From assembly GCA_040261275.1 (NCBI GenBank), contig JBDQOI010000002.1, positions 1 to 64,000 of the forward strand: 64,000 bases of DNA. Direction: 5' to 3'. Origin of the DNA: UBA8752 sp040261275. Its GTDB lineage: Bacteria > Bacteroidota > Bacteroidia > Flavobacteriales_D > Sanyastnellaceae. A program made the position numbers and the translations under genes. Under the pieces are notes generated by a model. That model was not told the DNA's origin. It searched no databases and saw only the letters and a list, made by a program, of their open reading frames with translations. This document shows positions 34,043 through 43,160 of this stretch, piece by piece (position 1 is the first letter of the stretch; each line of letters begins with the position of its first letter).

Positions 34043-35025
34043 TCCTTCAGCAATTCCTTGATGCTGCCTACGCTGCCCAGCATACCGCTGGCCTCGTATG
34101 GCATGAACACCACGCGTGACTTGTCATTGGAAGTGTCCATCATCTTCTCCAACGCCTCCACGTAGCGCACCGCAATGAGGTACTGGGTCGGGTCTGCCTT
34201 GGTCTTGGCCACCGCCTCGGCCACCTTTCGGATGGCATCCGCCTCGGCCTCGGCCACCTTCAAACGGGCCTGGGCACGGCCCTCTGCTTGGAGGATGGTC
34301 GCCTGACGCTCGCCCTCGGCCTGATTGATGTCGGCCCCCTTGCGCCCCTCTGCTTCGAGAATGGCCGCCGTCTTCGTTCCCTCGGCTTCGATGATCTGTG
34401 CGCGGCGGCTCCGCTCGGCGCGCATCTGCTTCTCCATCGCCTCCTTGATGTCTTGCGGAGGATTGATGTCCTGCAATTCCACGCGGTTCACCTTGACACC
34501 CCACTTGTTGGTCGCCTCGTCCAGAATGGCCCTCAATTTGGTGTTGATCGTATCCCTGCTCGACAGGCATTCATCCAGGTCGAGTTCTCCCAGCACATTC
34601 CTCAACGTCGTCTGAGTGAGCTTCTCGATGGCATTCGGCAGGTTGTTGATCTCGTACACACTCTTGACCGGATCCACCACCTGGAAATAAATGAGGGCAT
34701 TGATTTCCGTGACCACATTGTCCCGCGTGATCACACTCTGCCGGGGAAAGTCAAACACCGTTTCACGCAAATCGATGCGCTCCAACATGTTGTACGCAAT
34801 CATGCGTTCCCCCGTAGCGTCTTCCTTGGCATAGCGCCAAATGCTCGGGCGGGGACGGTCAATGAATGGAATGATGATGTTGATTCCCGCCGTTAGCGTA
34901 ATGCGGTAACGACCGAGACGCTCGATGACCATCGCCTCGCTTTGCTTGACGATTCGCAAGCCACGCACCACGATGACCATGGCGAGAACAAGGAGGGTAA
35001 TGGAGATAAATGAAAAGCCTTCCAT
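34039..35025 (-). CDS. SPFH-domain membrane protein (stomatin/paraslipin, QmcA-like)
   Basis: A 328-aa protein with one N-terminal membrane segment (about residues 5-24), then an SPFH domain (SEAMVIERLGRYRITLTAGINIIIPFID) and a long helical, coiled-coil region rich in Ala/Glu (AERSRRAQIIEAEGTKTAAI). The C-terminus ends after DKSRVVFMPYEASGM. The partner NfeD protein is encoded immediately upstream, a classic SPFH-NfeD pair that organises membrane microdomains or regulates proteases. Confidence 0.93.
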   Translation of the reverse strand: MEGFSFISITLLVLAMVIVVRGLRIVKQSEAMVIERLGRYRITLTAGINIIIPFIDRPRPSIWRYAKEDATGERMIAYNMLERIDLRETVFDFPRQSVITRDNVVTEINALIYFQVVDPVKSVYEINNLPNAIEKLTQTTLRNVLGELDLDECLSSRDTINTKLRAILDEATNKWGVKVNRVELQDINPPQDIKEAMEKQMRAERSRRAQIIEAEGTKTAAILEAEGRKGADINQAEGERQATILQAEGRAQARLKVAEAEADAIRKVAEAVAKTKADPTQYLIAVRYVEALEKMMDTSNDKSRVVFMPYEASGMLGSVGSIKELLKD

Positions 35026-35041
35026 GAGGTTGAGGGGGGTA

Positions 35042-35521
35042 TCAATTAATCGGAATCACAATGAGCACATTGGACTCCACACGCAAAATTTCCAATCGAT
35101 CACCGACAGCATATTGATCGGGCGAATTCAAAGCGGTTTGGCCTTCGTCCCGACGTCCGGACCAGTCTTCAGGAAATTCAATGAGCCAATCGTCCCCATC
35201 GATGCGCCCACGTCCTCGACCGGTCTTCACATCGAAAGCATCCGTGACCCTGACCTCACGTCCCGGTAAGGCATCCACTCCGGTTGCGACGGAATCACCA
35301 CTGAACCACTTGCGCATGGCCAACGGGCGAAGGAAAACCAGAGAGAGAAGCGACCCCACCGATGCCCACACGAATTGGTATTCCCAGCTCTCTGTGATCA
35401 TGCTGGCCACACCGCCCGCTGCGGCTCCCACCGCCAATGAACCCAGCACCAATCCCGGCACAAAGGCTTCGCCAATCAACAGGACCAGAACGATGAGGGT
35501 CCACCAATGCCATTGCTCCAT
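35042..35521 (-). CDS. NfeD-family membrane protein
   Basis: A 159-aa protein with two to three hydrophobic segments (WTLIVLVLLIGEAFVPGLVLG; AAAGGVASMI; WASVGSLLSLVFLRPLA) and a C-terminal OB-fold (VDALPGREVRVTDAFD, GRIDGDDWLIEF, VGDRLEILRVESNVLIV). The NfeD OB domain pairs with the neighbouring SPFH protein. The start is ATG at 35521 (MEQWHWW), with an in-frame ATG 21 bp upstream as an alternative. The gap to the SPFH start is 16 bp. Confidence 0.9.
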   Translation of the reverse strand: MEQWHWWTLIVLVLLIGEAFVPGLVLGSLAVGAAAGGVASMITESWEYQFVWASVGSLLSLVFLRPLAMRKWFSGDSVATGVDALPGREVRVTDAFDVKTGRGRGRIDGDDWLIEFPEDWSGRRDEGQTALNSPDQYAVGDRLEILRVESNVLIVIPIN

Positions 35522-35576
35522 CACAGCGGCAAAATAGCGCATGGCGCACAAGTGCGACGCAGCACTACATTTCGGC

Positions 35577-36608
35577 ATGCATTCACCGCTCTTCCCCCTG
35601 TGCCTTCTGCTGACTCTGTGCTGCACGTCCTGCCAAGTCACAGACCAAGAGGCAACCGCAAAACAAGCAGCACACGATTCGAAGGCGCCTGAATGGTCGC
35701 TCGCCATTCACGGCGGGGCCGGTCATTTCGACACGGAAGTGCTCTCCGATGAGCAGCAGGCCGCCTATCGAACTTCGCTGCAAGCTGCCTTGGAGGTCGG
35801 AGGAAGTGTGTTGGAACAGGGAGGAACCGCTGTAGATGCGGTCGTGGCCACCATCGAAGTGCTGGAGGACGACAGCCTGTTCAATGCCGGAAGGGGAGCC
35901 GTACTCACCTATGAAGGCAAGCACGAGCTCGACGCCAGCATCATGGACGGCTCAGATCGAAATTGTGGCGCGATCACCGGCTTGTCTGGCTATCGCCACC
36001 CCATTTCCGTCGCACGCCAGGTCATGACCGAATCAGAACACGTGTTCTTCAGCGGCCCTGGGGCAGCAGAGTTCGCCGCCACCCAAGGAGCAGAAGAAGC
36101 AGAAGAAGACTGGTTCATGACCCGCAAAGCCATGGTCCGCTTTGTGAATGCCATGGCGCAGGACACGGCCCGGGTGAAATTCGGCACCGTGGGGTGCGTC
36201 GCCTTGGACCGGTCAGGACACCTCGCTGCAGGCACCTCCACGGGAGGGATGACGTACAAGCGCCATGGCCGCATCGGGGACAGCCCTGTCATCGGAGCGG
36301 GCACCTGGGCCGACGATCGGACTTGCGCCATATCGGCCACAGGCTGGGGCGAGTATTTCATACGCACTGCTGTCGCCCATGACATTCACGCCCGCATGTT
36401 GCATGGCGGAGCCGACCTTCAAACCGCAGCCGACGCGACCATCATGGATGAGATGGGAGCCCTCGGTGGTGATGGGGGAGTTGTGGCCCTCGATGCCCGG
36501 GGCCAGCCTGTTTTCAGCATGAACACCCCCGGCATGTTTCGCGGTGCCTTCCAAGCGGGAGGTGAGCCGGTGGTCGGGCTGTTCGCCACGGACGCAGTGC
36601 AACCCTGA
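35577..36608 (+). CDS. Isoaspartyl peptidase/L-asparaginase, exported
   Basis: A 343-aa Ntn-hydrolase. The N-terminal signal with cysteines (LLLTLCCTSCQV) suggests export, probably lipid-anchored. The body starts WSLAIHGGAG. The autocleavage site is FGTVGCVALD, where Thr becomes the catalytic N-terminal residue, followed by GTSTGGMTYKRHGRIGDSP, the substrate-binding loop. The enzyme removes isoaspartyl dipeptides or deamidates asparagine. The ATG at 35577 is chosen as the start; it is divergent from the nfeD-like gene. Confidence 0.92.
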   Translation: MHSPLFPLCLLLTLCCTSCQVTDQEATAKQAAHDSKAPEWSLAIHGGAGHFDTEVLSDEQQAAYRTSLQAALEVGGSVLEQGGTAVDAVVATIEVLEDDSLFNAGRGAVLTYEGKHELDASIMDGSDRNCGAITGLSGYRHPISVARQVMTESEHVFFSGPGAAEFAATQGAEEAEEDWFMTRKAMVRFVNAMAQDTARVKFGTVGCVALDRSGHLAAGTSTGGMTYKRHGRIGDSPVIGAGTWADDRTCAISATGWGEYFIRTAVAHDIHARMLHGGADLQTAADATIMDEMGALGGDGGVVALDARGQPVFSMNTPGMFRGAFQAGGEPVVGLFATDAVQP

Positions 36609-36614
36609 ATTCCC

Positions 36615-39194
36615 TCAACGAAGGAAGGTCTGCTGTTGGCCGGCTCCGAACTCCAGGCGGACAATGACGGCGTGGGAGAACGGACAAGAAATTCGCCCCC
36701 CAGAACGCCAGTCGCTGGAGAGAATAGCGCGTCCCATCAAATCGTAAACCGTAACATGGCCGGAGCGATAAGGTCCTGTGAAACCCAACATTCCATCCCG
36801 GCGCCAGCACCCCATTGAAGCCACGGGTACATCCCCGGTGGAATTCACGCCGATTTGTAAGACATCCAGCGTATCGCATCCCTGGACGTCACTCACGTAC
36901 CAAGCCAATGTTACCGGGGCGACCAAAAGGCCTTGTCCGTTCCAACCTCCGCTCCATCCGACGTCGTAAGGCGGAGTCCCCCCCGTGATTTCCATTTCGA
37001 CCAACACAGAGTCTGTATTTCCCTGATAACTCCAGGTGGGAATGACAACCAGCTCCTCGGGCACTTCCACCACGACCGAATCCATGGATGTACAACCTGC
37101 CGAATCCTGCAGCAGCACCTGCCACGTTCCATCGCCCAAGGCCATGGGGTCGGCCCCGAACCAATCCAAGGCAAGGGGAGGGGTTCCGCCCCCCACAGTA
37201 ACCTCCACTGCAGCCAGATCATCATGACACTGGGGACCGTACCGCGCCAGAATCAATGCCAGCGAATCCGGCCATACCAACTCAACCAAAGTGTCCCGAA
37301 TGCAAGACTCACCGAACATCCAGCTCACCGCTACGACTTCCTCTTCGACGGCAAAGGCCGTATCCACGGGCATGGTCACACTGTCCATCCACAGGACGGA
37401 CTCAGCTCCTATGTCCGCCCAGGACACTTGCGCAGGGTCTGGGTAACACACGGGGAAATCGCATGAAAAAACGAGGTCAGGGGAGGTAGACACCACAGTC
37501 GAAAGGTGCCATTCCAAGGTATAGGCACCGCCCCACCAATAGGCCACCAATTGATCCGAGCCCGAATCCTCTACCACCACGAGATCAGATTCCAACGGTT
37601 CGCCATTCCAAGTCATGTTCACCGAATCGGGATCGAAAGGGAGTTGCCATACCTGGGCATCCCAAGGACAGATGCGTTCCAATGCCTCAGGTTCCATCCC
37701 AGCCGTCCCCTGAATGAGCGTATGGGCATCATCCGCAGACAAACCATACCACGTTTCAGTCGCACCCGCCGGCCAGGTGACCACAATTGAATCGACCACT
37801 TCGGCATTGCCCATGCCAAAAAAACGGGTGTAGGAATGCTGGGTGACATAGTCACATCCGGCATCGACCTGTTGCATTTGCTGAACCCCATCAGCATACA
37901 CCTGAATGACCGCTCCCACAGCGTGGGAATTCGCCGTGGTTCCCACGAGCTTGACCGTCATGCGCGATGCCCCTGAAGTATTGGTGTTCTGGAGCAACTG
38001 TGCAATGGGAATCGTCCCAAAACCCACCACATCTGGAGCCCGATTTCCGTCGAGGTCAAAGCGCCCCAAATGATACAAGGGAAACTGTTCATTCGGCCAG
38101 CCCAGGCTGTCCTCTGTAAAATACAACCCCGAATCGCCCCCCATGTAGATGCGGTTGTCTTCGGCATTGTCTTCTAAGGGCCAATGCAGGGTCGCCACCA
38201 TCAGGTCTTCCCTCGAATCTCCATCGATATCGATGACGCAACTGCCCCATCCATAATCACCGAATCCCTCCACACCGGCACTGGCCGACACATTCACGAA
38301 GCCCGTATCGGTGTTTTGAAAAAGTTGGTGGGCGATGTTCTTGACGTCGGTACTGAAAAGGTCCCAATCCCCATCCCCATCCGGATCAAAGACCGTCGCT
38401 GTCATCGGATCCAACGTGATGTCCAATTCCAATTCGGGCGCAACATCCACGAATGTCCCATCGCCTTGATTCCGGTAAAGTGAGTTGGGAAATGAAAATC
38501 TGTCATTGATGACCCATAGATCGTTCCATCCATCGCCGTCAAAATCGAGCCACCCCCCGTGAAAACTCGTCTGGACACCGTTATTGACCCCAATGGAGTC
38601 GTCGGCTACCGCAAAATGCCCAGTGCCGTCATTGATGAGCAAAACGTTGGGATAATGGAATTCCTGAAGGGTGATGTGATAGGAAGCGATGTAGATGTCC
38701 AGGTCCTGATCGTTGTCAAAGTCACAAGCGGAAATCCCCCTGGGACGCCAGCCTTCGTTGTCGGGTATGCCTCTTTCCGCTGATTGATCCAACAACCCCC
38801 CTGAACCGGTACGGATATACAACTTCACTCCACCATCCCGTCGTCCAACGAACAAATCCAAATCACCATCTCCATCTACATCCACCCAGAGCACTCCGGT
38901 GACTTGGTGCTCCCCTTCAATCTCCATGTTCAGCTCGAATCCATCGTCAGTGCGGGCATACATACTGACGATTCCCGATCCTTGTCCAAAGGTCAGGTCA
39001 TCGAGACCATCTCCATTGAAGTCAGCGCAGCTCATCCCACAACCGAATGAACTGCCCGCGCAGGATGCCTCCAACACGTATGTCGTGGACACATCCTCCC
39101 ATTGGCTCCAAGCCTGATTCTGAATAAAAACCAAGGTGAGGCACAACCAAAATCCAAGGTTTCCGAAGGACCTCAGGTTCAGTTCAATAGCCAT
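36615..39194 (-). CDS. FG-GAP/UnbV/SprB-repeat secreted protein, paralogue A
   Basis: An 859-aa secreted protein with N-terminal signal (AIELNLRSFGNLGFWLCLT). The first half carries FG-GAP/VCBS repeats with acidic Ca sites such as DFNGDGLDDL and DVDGDGDLDL. An ASPIC/UnbV-type domain follows (AVGAVIQVYADG, YTRFFGMGNAEVVDSIVVTW), then Ig-like and SprB-type repeats (GGTPPLALDWFG; GGTPPYDVGWSG). A C-terminal sorting-like domain ends it (VYDLMGRAILSS). It is one of three clearly paralogous genes. The ATG at 39194 overlaps the upstream paralogue by 16 bp; the ATG at 39212 is an alternative. Confidence 0.85.
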   Translation of the reverse strand: MAIELNLRSFGNLGFWLCLTLVFIQNQAWSQWEDVSTTYVLEASCAGSSFGCGMSCADFNGDGLDDLTFGQGSGIVSMYARTDDGFELNMEIEGEHQVTGVLWVDVDGDGDLDLFVGRRDGGVKLYIRTGSGGLLDQSAERGIPDNEGWRPRGISACDFDNDQDLDIYIASYHITLQEFHYPNVLLINDGTGHFAVADDSIGVNNGVQTSFHGGWLDFDGDGWNDLWVINDRFSFPNSLYRNQGDGTFVDVAPELELDITLDPMTATVFDPDGDGDWDLFSTDVKNIAHQLFQNTDTGFVNVSASAGVEGFGDYGWGSCVIDIDGDSREDLMVATLHWPLEDNAEDNRIYMGGDSGLYFTEDSLGWPNEQFPLYHLGRFDLDGNRAPDVVGFGTIPIAQLLQNTNTSGASRMTVKLVGTTANSHAVGAVIQVYADGVQQMQQVDAGCDYVTQHSYTRFFGMGNAEVVDSIVVTWPAGATETWYGLSADDAHTLIQGTAGMEPEALERICPWDAQVWQLPFDPDSVNMTWNGEPLESDLVVVEDSGSDQLVAYWWGGAYTLEWHLSTVVSTSPDLVFSCDFPVCYPDPAQVSWADIGAESVLWMDSVTMPVDTAFAVEEEVVAVSWMFGESCIRDTLVELVWPDSLALILARYGPQCHDDLAAVEVTVGGGTPPLALDWFGADPMALGDGTWQVLLQDSAGCTSMDSVVVEVPEELVVIPTWSYQGNTDSVLVEMEITGGTPPYDVGWSGGWNGQGLLVAPVTLAWYVSDVQGCDTLDVLQIGVNSTGDVPVASMGCWRRDGMLGFTGPYRSGHVTVYDLMGRAILSSDWRSGGRISCPFSHAVIVRLEFGAGQQQTFLR

Positions 39195-41758
39195 CGGCTC
39201 ACATTTCCCCATTCATCCTTGCCCACAATCAATACGACATCGGGAAAATGCCCCCTCAGGACAGACCCCTTTCGCACATCACCTGCCTCCATGAGCCTCC
39301 TTCCTGAAAGGTCGAATACCTCGACCGAAATCTCCCCTCCGACAGGACCATTGAATTGTAGTCCCAAGGGCTGCTTCCAGCATCTCCATTCCCCGTTTTC
39401 GCCATACTCCTGAATGTCCGACAAGGGATTGGATGCAATTTCCAAAACCCCGATATCCAAACAGCCATTCGCATCCTCAACAAACCATCCCAAGTTCACG
39501 GGCGCTGCGGCCCATCCCGCCGAATCCAACGGACCTGACCAAGTAACCCAATACGGGGGAGTGCCTCCGGACACATTCAACTCCACCCAAGCGGAATCCG
39601 TAACGCCGAGATAGTTGAATTCAGCACTTGAAATCAAAGTGTCCGGTTCGATGATGGTGATGGAGTCCGACAATTGACACCCCATGGAGTCGACCACATA
39701 AAACGGCCAGATTCCTTGAGGCAGTGCACCGGCATTTCCACTGGGAAATTCCACAGTCAAAGGAGGGGTACCTCCGGTCGCGGTCACCTCTGCGCTGCCG
39801 ACATCACCGAAACAATTAGGTTGCTCGACCACAACAGCCACCATCAAGGAATCGGGCGCCACCACCTCAAAATCGGCTTCGAGGAAACAGCCGTCCCCCC
39901 ACTCAACCAGAAGGGGATAGTTGCCCACTGTAAATGGCTCATTGTCCAAGGTGTCGGACCAAACATTTTCCGGCCCCCAGACCACCGCTCCCCCCGGCAT
40001 GGACCATGAAACCAATCCAGGCGTGCCGGGACAGGGCGGGGGAACTACAGAAATCGACAACTCCGGCTCGGGTACCGATTCCCACACCACTGTCTCGCTC
40101 CAAGTCACTCCACCTCCCCACCATTCGGCTTCCAATGTCCACGCCCCCGAACTATCGGCAAAAACCGTATCGCCCGTCACGGGCACTCCGTTCCAGGTCA
40201 TATCCGTTACCGCTGGGTCAAAGGGCACCAACCATCCTTGAGCAGACCATGGACAATCCAAAGGGACCCATTCCATTTGGGCATTGGCGGTCCCTTCCAC
40301 AATGACCAACGCGGTGTCTGAGGCAATGTCAAACAGAACTTCCCTGTCACCCATTGGCCAGAACACCTCAATGGAATCGACGACTGCAACATCTCCCAGA
40401 CCAAAAAAACGCCGGTAGGTGTGTTGTGTCATGTAATCCACGCCCGCATCCACCTGCCTCATCTGTGTCAATCCATCAGCGTGCACTTTGATGACCGAGC
40501 CCACAGCCCGCGTGTTCGACAGCGTGCCGACCAATTCTACCGTCATGCGACGGGCCCCCTCGCTGTTGGTGTTGCGCAGAACCTGAGCATATGAGGCATT
40601 TCCATGCCCCACGAGGTCGGGAGCACGGTCCTGATCCAAATCCATGCGACCGAGACAATACAGCTGGAATTGCTCGTTGGGCCAGCTGTCCGTCTCATCC
40701 GAGAATTCCAGACCCGTGCCCAGGTTCATGTACATGTGATTGTCGTAGGGATTGGAATTAGGAAACCGGTAGGTGGCCACCATCATGTCATCCCATCGAT
40801 CTCCATCCACGTCAATGGCGCATGTTCCCCAACTATATTGAAGACTCGCAACGCCCGCCGATTCTGCAATGTTTTCATAGACGCCTGCATTGTTTTTCAA
40901 AAAGTAATTGGGGACGCCCTCGATGTTGGTCACGTATTGGTCCCAATCGCCATCATTATCCGGATCAAAAAGTGTGGCCGTCATGGCCTCGACTCCTATT
41001 CCGGCACCGGATTCAAAACTAAAATCTATGAATGTCCCAGTTCCTGAATTCAGGTAGAGCGCATTGGGAAAAATGGCGCGGTCATTGATGACCCACAGGT
41101 CATCGAACCCATTGCCATCAAAATCCATCCACGCAGCCTGAAACGAGTGTTTCAATCCATTTCCCACACCCGAGATCAAGGTCACATCCTCGAAATAGCC
41201 GTTACCCCCGTTCTGGAACAGCATGTTTTCGTAGACGATGGACTGGGAGTCATCGTGGTAACTCGTGACATAGAGATCAAGATCACCATCCCGGTCATAA
41301 TCGCGGGCAGAAAACCCGCGCACATCCCACGACTGAAGCGTGGGGAAACCTCTTGCCAACCCTTGTTCGGACAGGGTTCCGTCAGCCTGCCGAACATAGA
41401 GGAACATTCCCAAATGATAAACCCCCACAAAAAGGTCAAGGTCTCCGTCATTTTCAATGTCAACCCACAGAACAGCCTTGATTTCATTGGGCAATTGCCA
41501 TTCATCTTCAAGGGTAAAGCCCGTTTCCCCTCCACTGTACAACCTGACCCAACCGTCCGAGCCGGCGGTGGTCACATCGTCCCAACCATCGGAGTCGAAA
41601 TCAGCCGTACTCAACCCACAGCCAAAAACACTTCCCAGAGTGGTGGCGTCCAACAAATAATCCACAGAGACGTCCTCCCATTGAGCCTGAGTCTCCTGGG
41701 GAACAACGAATAATACAATTAATCCCAGCCAGTGGGGGAAACACGGTTTTGGTTGCAT
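39179..41758 (-). CDS. FG-GAP/UnbV/SprB-repeat secreted protein, paralogue B
   Basis: An 859-aa secreted protein with the same domain order as paralogue A. The mature N-terminus is QWEDVSVDYLLDATTLGSVF, near-identical in pattern to paralogue A (QWEDVSTTYVLEAS). FG-GAP sites include DFDSDGWDDV and DIENDGDLDL. The UnbV segment contains RRFFGLGDVAVVDSIEVFWP. SprB-type units contain GGTPPLTVEFPSG and GGTPPYWVTWSG. The C-terminus is sorting-like (VFDLSGRRLMEAG). It follows coaE by 33 bp, so it may be co-transcribed with that housekeeping gene. Ligand unknown. Confidence 0.85.
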   Translation of the reverse strand: MQPKPCFPHWLGLIVLFVVPQETQAQWEDVSVDYLLDATTLGSVFGCGLSTADFDSDGWDDVTTAGSDGWVRLYSGGETGFTLEDEWQLPNEIKAVLWVDIENDGDLDLFVGVYHLGMFLYVRQADGTLSEQGLARGFPTLQSWDVRGFSARDYDRDGDLDLYVTSYHDDSQSIVYENMLFQNGGNGYFEDVTLISGVGNGLKHSFQAAWMDFDGNGFDDLWVINDRAIFPNALYLNSGTGTFIDFSFESGAGIGVEAMTATLFDPDNDGDWDQYVTNIEGVPNYFLKNNAGVYENIAESAGVASLQYSWGTCAIDVDGDRWDDMMVATYRFPNSNPYDNHMYMNLGTGLEFSDETDSWPNEQFQLYCLGRMDLDQDRAPDLVGHGNASYAQVLRNTNSEGARRMTVELVGTLSNTRAVGSVIKVHADGLTQMRQVDAGVDYMTQHTYRRFFGLGDVAVVDSIEVFWPMGDREVLFDIASDTALVIVEGTANAQMEWVPLDCPWSAQGWLVPFDPAVTDMTWNGVPVTGDTVFADSSGAWTLEAEWWGGGVTWSETVVWESVPEPELSISVVPPPCPGTPGLVSWSMPGGAVVWGPENVWSDTLDNEPFTVGNYPLLVEWGDGCFLEADFEVVAPDSLMVAVVVEQPNCFGDVGSAEVTATGGTPPLTVEFPSGNAGALPQGIWPFYVVDSMGCQLSDSITIIEPDTLISSAEFNYLGVTDSAWVELNVSGGTPPYWVTWSGPLDSAGWAAAPVNLGWFVEDANGCLDIGVLEIASNPLSDIQEYGENGEWRCWKQPLGLQFNGPVGGEISVEVFDLSGRRLMEAGDVRKGSVLRGHFPDVVLIVGKDEWGNVSRWLLN

Positions 41759-41791
41759 TGTGGACCTGACAAGGCTAATATACAGACGGCA

Positions 41792-42448
41792 TTAATCAGC
41801 ACCCGTTGCCCCATTGGACAACAATTCAGTCAACAACTCCGCAATTCGGGGCACCAAAGGCGCCGTGCCGTCATTGACCACCCTTTTGTCCGAGAGTGAA
41901 ATCAACCGCTCTTGGTTCCATTGGTGGCTCAACCGACGCTCCATTTCCACCTCCGAAAGCCCGTCCCGCTCCTGTATTCTCTGTACCCTGAGTTTCATCG
42001 GAGCCGTTACCACCCAGATGCTGTCACACCCCCTATGACTTCCCGATTCAAATAGAATCGCCGCTTCGCGAAAAACCCATTCTACTCCGGACAATGAAAG
42101 GTCTCCCCGCCAGCATTCAAAATCCCGGGCTACCGCAGGGTGCACCAAGGCATTCAAATCCGAAAGCGCTTCATCAGAAGAGAATGCGCGTTCAGCGAGA
42201 AGCCGACGATTCAATGTTCCATCCTGCATGAAGACATCCTGGCCAAATCTGTTCCGAACACCGTCGGCCAGGAGGGGATCCCGCTCATACAGCGACTTCG
42301 CAGCGGCATCGGCATCGTAAACGGGATGACCAAAAGACCGCAGGATGGCAGCCACTGTGGATTTACCTGCCCCCATTCCCCCAGTCAATCCCACGACGCG
42401 GGCTGCAGCAGGAGGTGAAACAGCAGCTTCAGATGTCGATAAACCCAT
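41792..42448 (-). CDS. coaE: Dephospho-CoA kinase
   Basis: A 218-aa cytosolic P-loop kinase catalysing the last step of coenzyme A synthesis. Motifs are VGLTGGMGAGKST (P-loop, about residue 19), VYDADAAAKSLYE (CoA-binding acidic residue), VHPAV and the C-terminal HQW and SDKRVVNDGT. The ATG at 42448 was chosen over an upstream TTG at 42466. It is divergent from rpe, with 45 bp between starts, and lies directly upstream of the two FG-GAP paralogues. Confidence 0.95.
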   Translation of the reverse strand: MGLSTSEAAVSPPAAARVVGLTGGMGAGKSTVAAILRSFGHPVYDADAAAKSLYERDPLLADGVRNRFGQDVFMQDGTLNRRLLAERAFSSDEALSDLNALVHPAVARDFECWRGDLSLSGVEWVFREAAILFESGSHRGCDSIWVVTAPMKLRVQRIQERDGLSEVEMERRLSHQWNQERLISLSDKRVVNDGTAPLVPRIAELLTELLSNGATGAD

Positions 42449-42493
42449 TCCACAATATTCGTGCAATCAGCGACGGATTCCGATTTTTGCTCC

Positions 42494-43159
42494 ATGCCCC
42501 ATCTCATCGCTCCCTCCTTGCTCGCTGCCGATTTTGGAAACCTCGAACGCGATGTGCGCATGGTAGAACAGAGCGAAGCGGATTGGCACCATATAGATGT
42601 GATGGACGGGATGTTCGTCCCCAACATCAGCTTTGGAATGCCCGTAATCGAGGCCATTGGCCGACATGCTTCCAAACCAATGGACGTTCACTTGATGATT
42701 GAAGCACCCGACCGCTACATTTCCAAGTTTGCCGAATTGGGGGCGGCGATCCTCACGGTCCATGTTGAAGCTTGTGCGCATCTCCACCGAACCCTTCACG
42801 CCATCAGGGAAGCCGGCATGAAGGCCGGCGTCGCACTGAATCCCCATACGTCGCTATCCTCCATTGAGGAAGTGCTGGGCGATGTGGATCTCGTTTGCAT
42901 CATGAGCGTCAATCCCGGTTTCGGCGGACAGAAATTCATCCCGGGCACCTTTGATAAGGTCCGGCGTTTGGCCGCCATGAGGGAAGCTCATTCGGCCGAC
43001 TTTCTCATTGAGATCGATGGGGGAGTAGGTGAGTCCAACGCCCCACAACTGGTGACTGCCGGAGCTGACGTGCTGGTTGCGGGATCCTCAGTCTTCCGCG
43101 CTCCCCATCCCATGGAGGCGGTAACGCGGCTCAAGCATCAAACCAAAGAGAACGCCTGA
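42494..43159 (+). CDS. rpe: Ribulose-phosphate 3-epimerase
   Basis: A 221-aa TIM-barrel enzyme interconverting ribulose 5-phosphate and xylulose 5-phosphate in the pentose phosphate pathway. Motifs are IAPSLLAADFGNLERDV, HHIDVMDGMFVPNISFG, MDVHLMI, IMSVNPGFGGQKFIP and EIDGGVGESNAP. All metal-site His/Asp residues are present. The start is the ATG at 42494. The stop abuts the convergent FG-GAP paralogue C (1 bp between). Confidence 0.97.
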   Translation: MPHLIAPSLLAADFGNLERDVRMVEQSEADWHHIDVMDGMFVPNISFGMPVIEAIGRHASKPMDVHLMIEAPDRYISKFAELGAAILTVHVEACAHLHRTLHAIREAGMKAGVALNPHTSLSSIEEVLGDVDLVCIMSVNPGFGGQKFIPGTFDKVRRLAAMREAHSADFLIEIDGGVGESNAPQLVTAGADVLVAGSSVFRAPHPMEAVTRLKHQTKENA

Positions 43160-43160
43160 A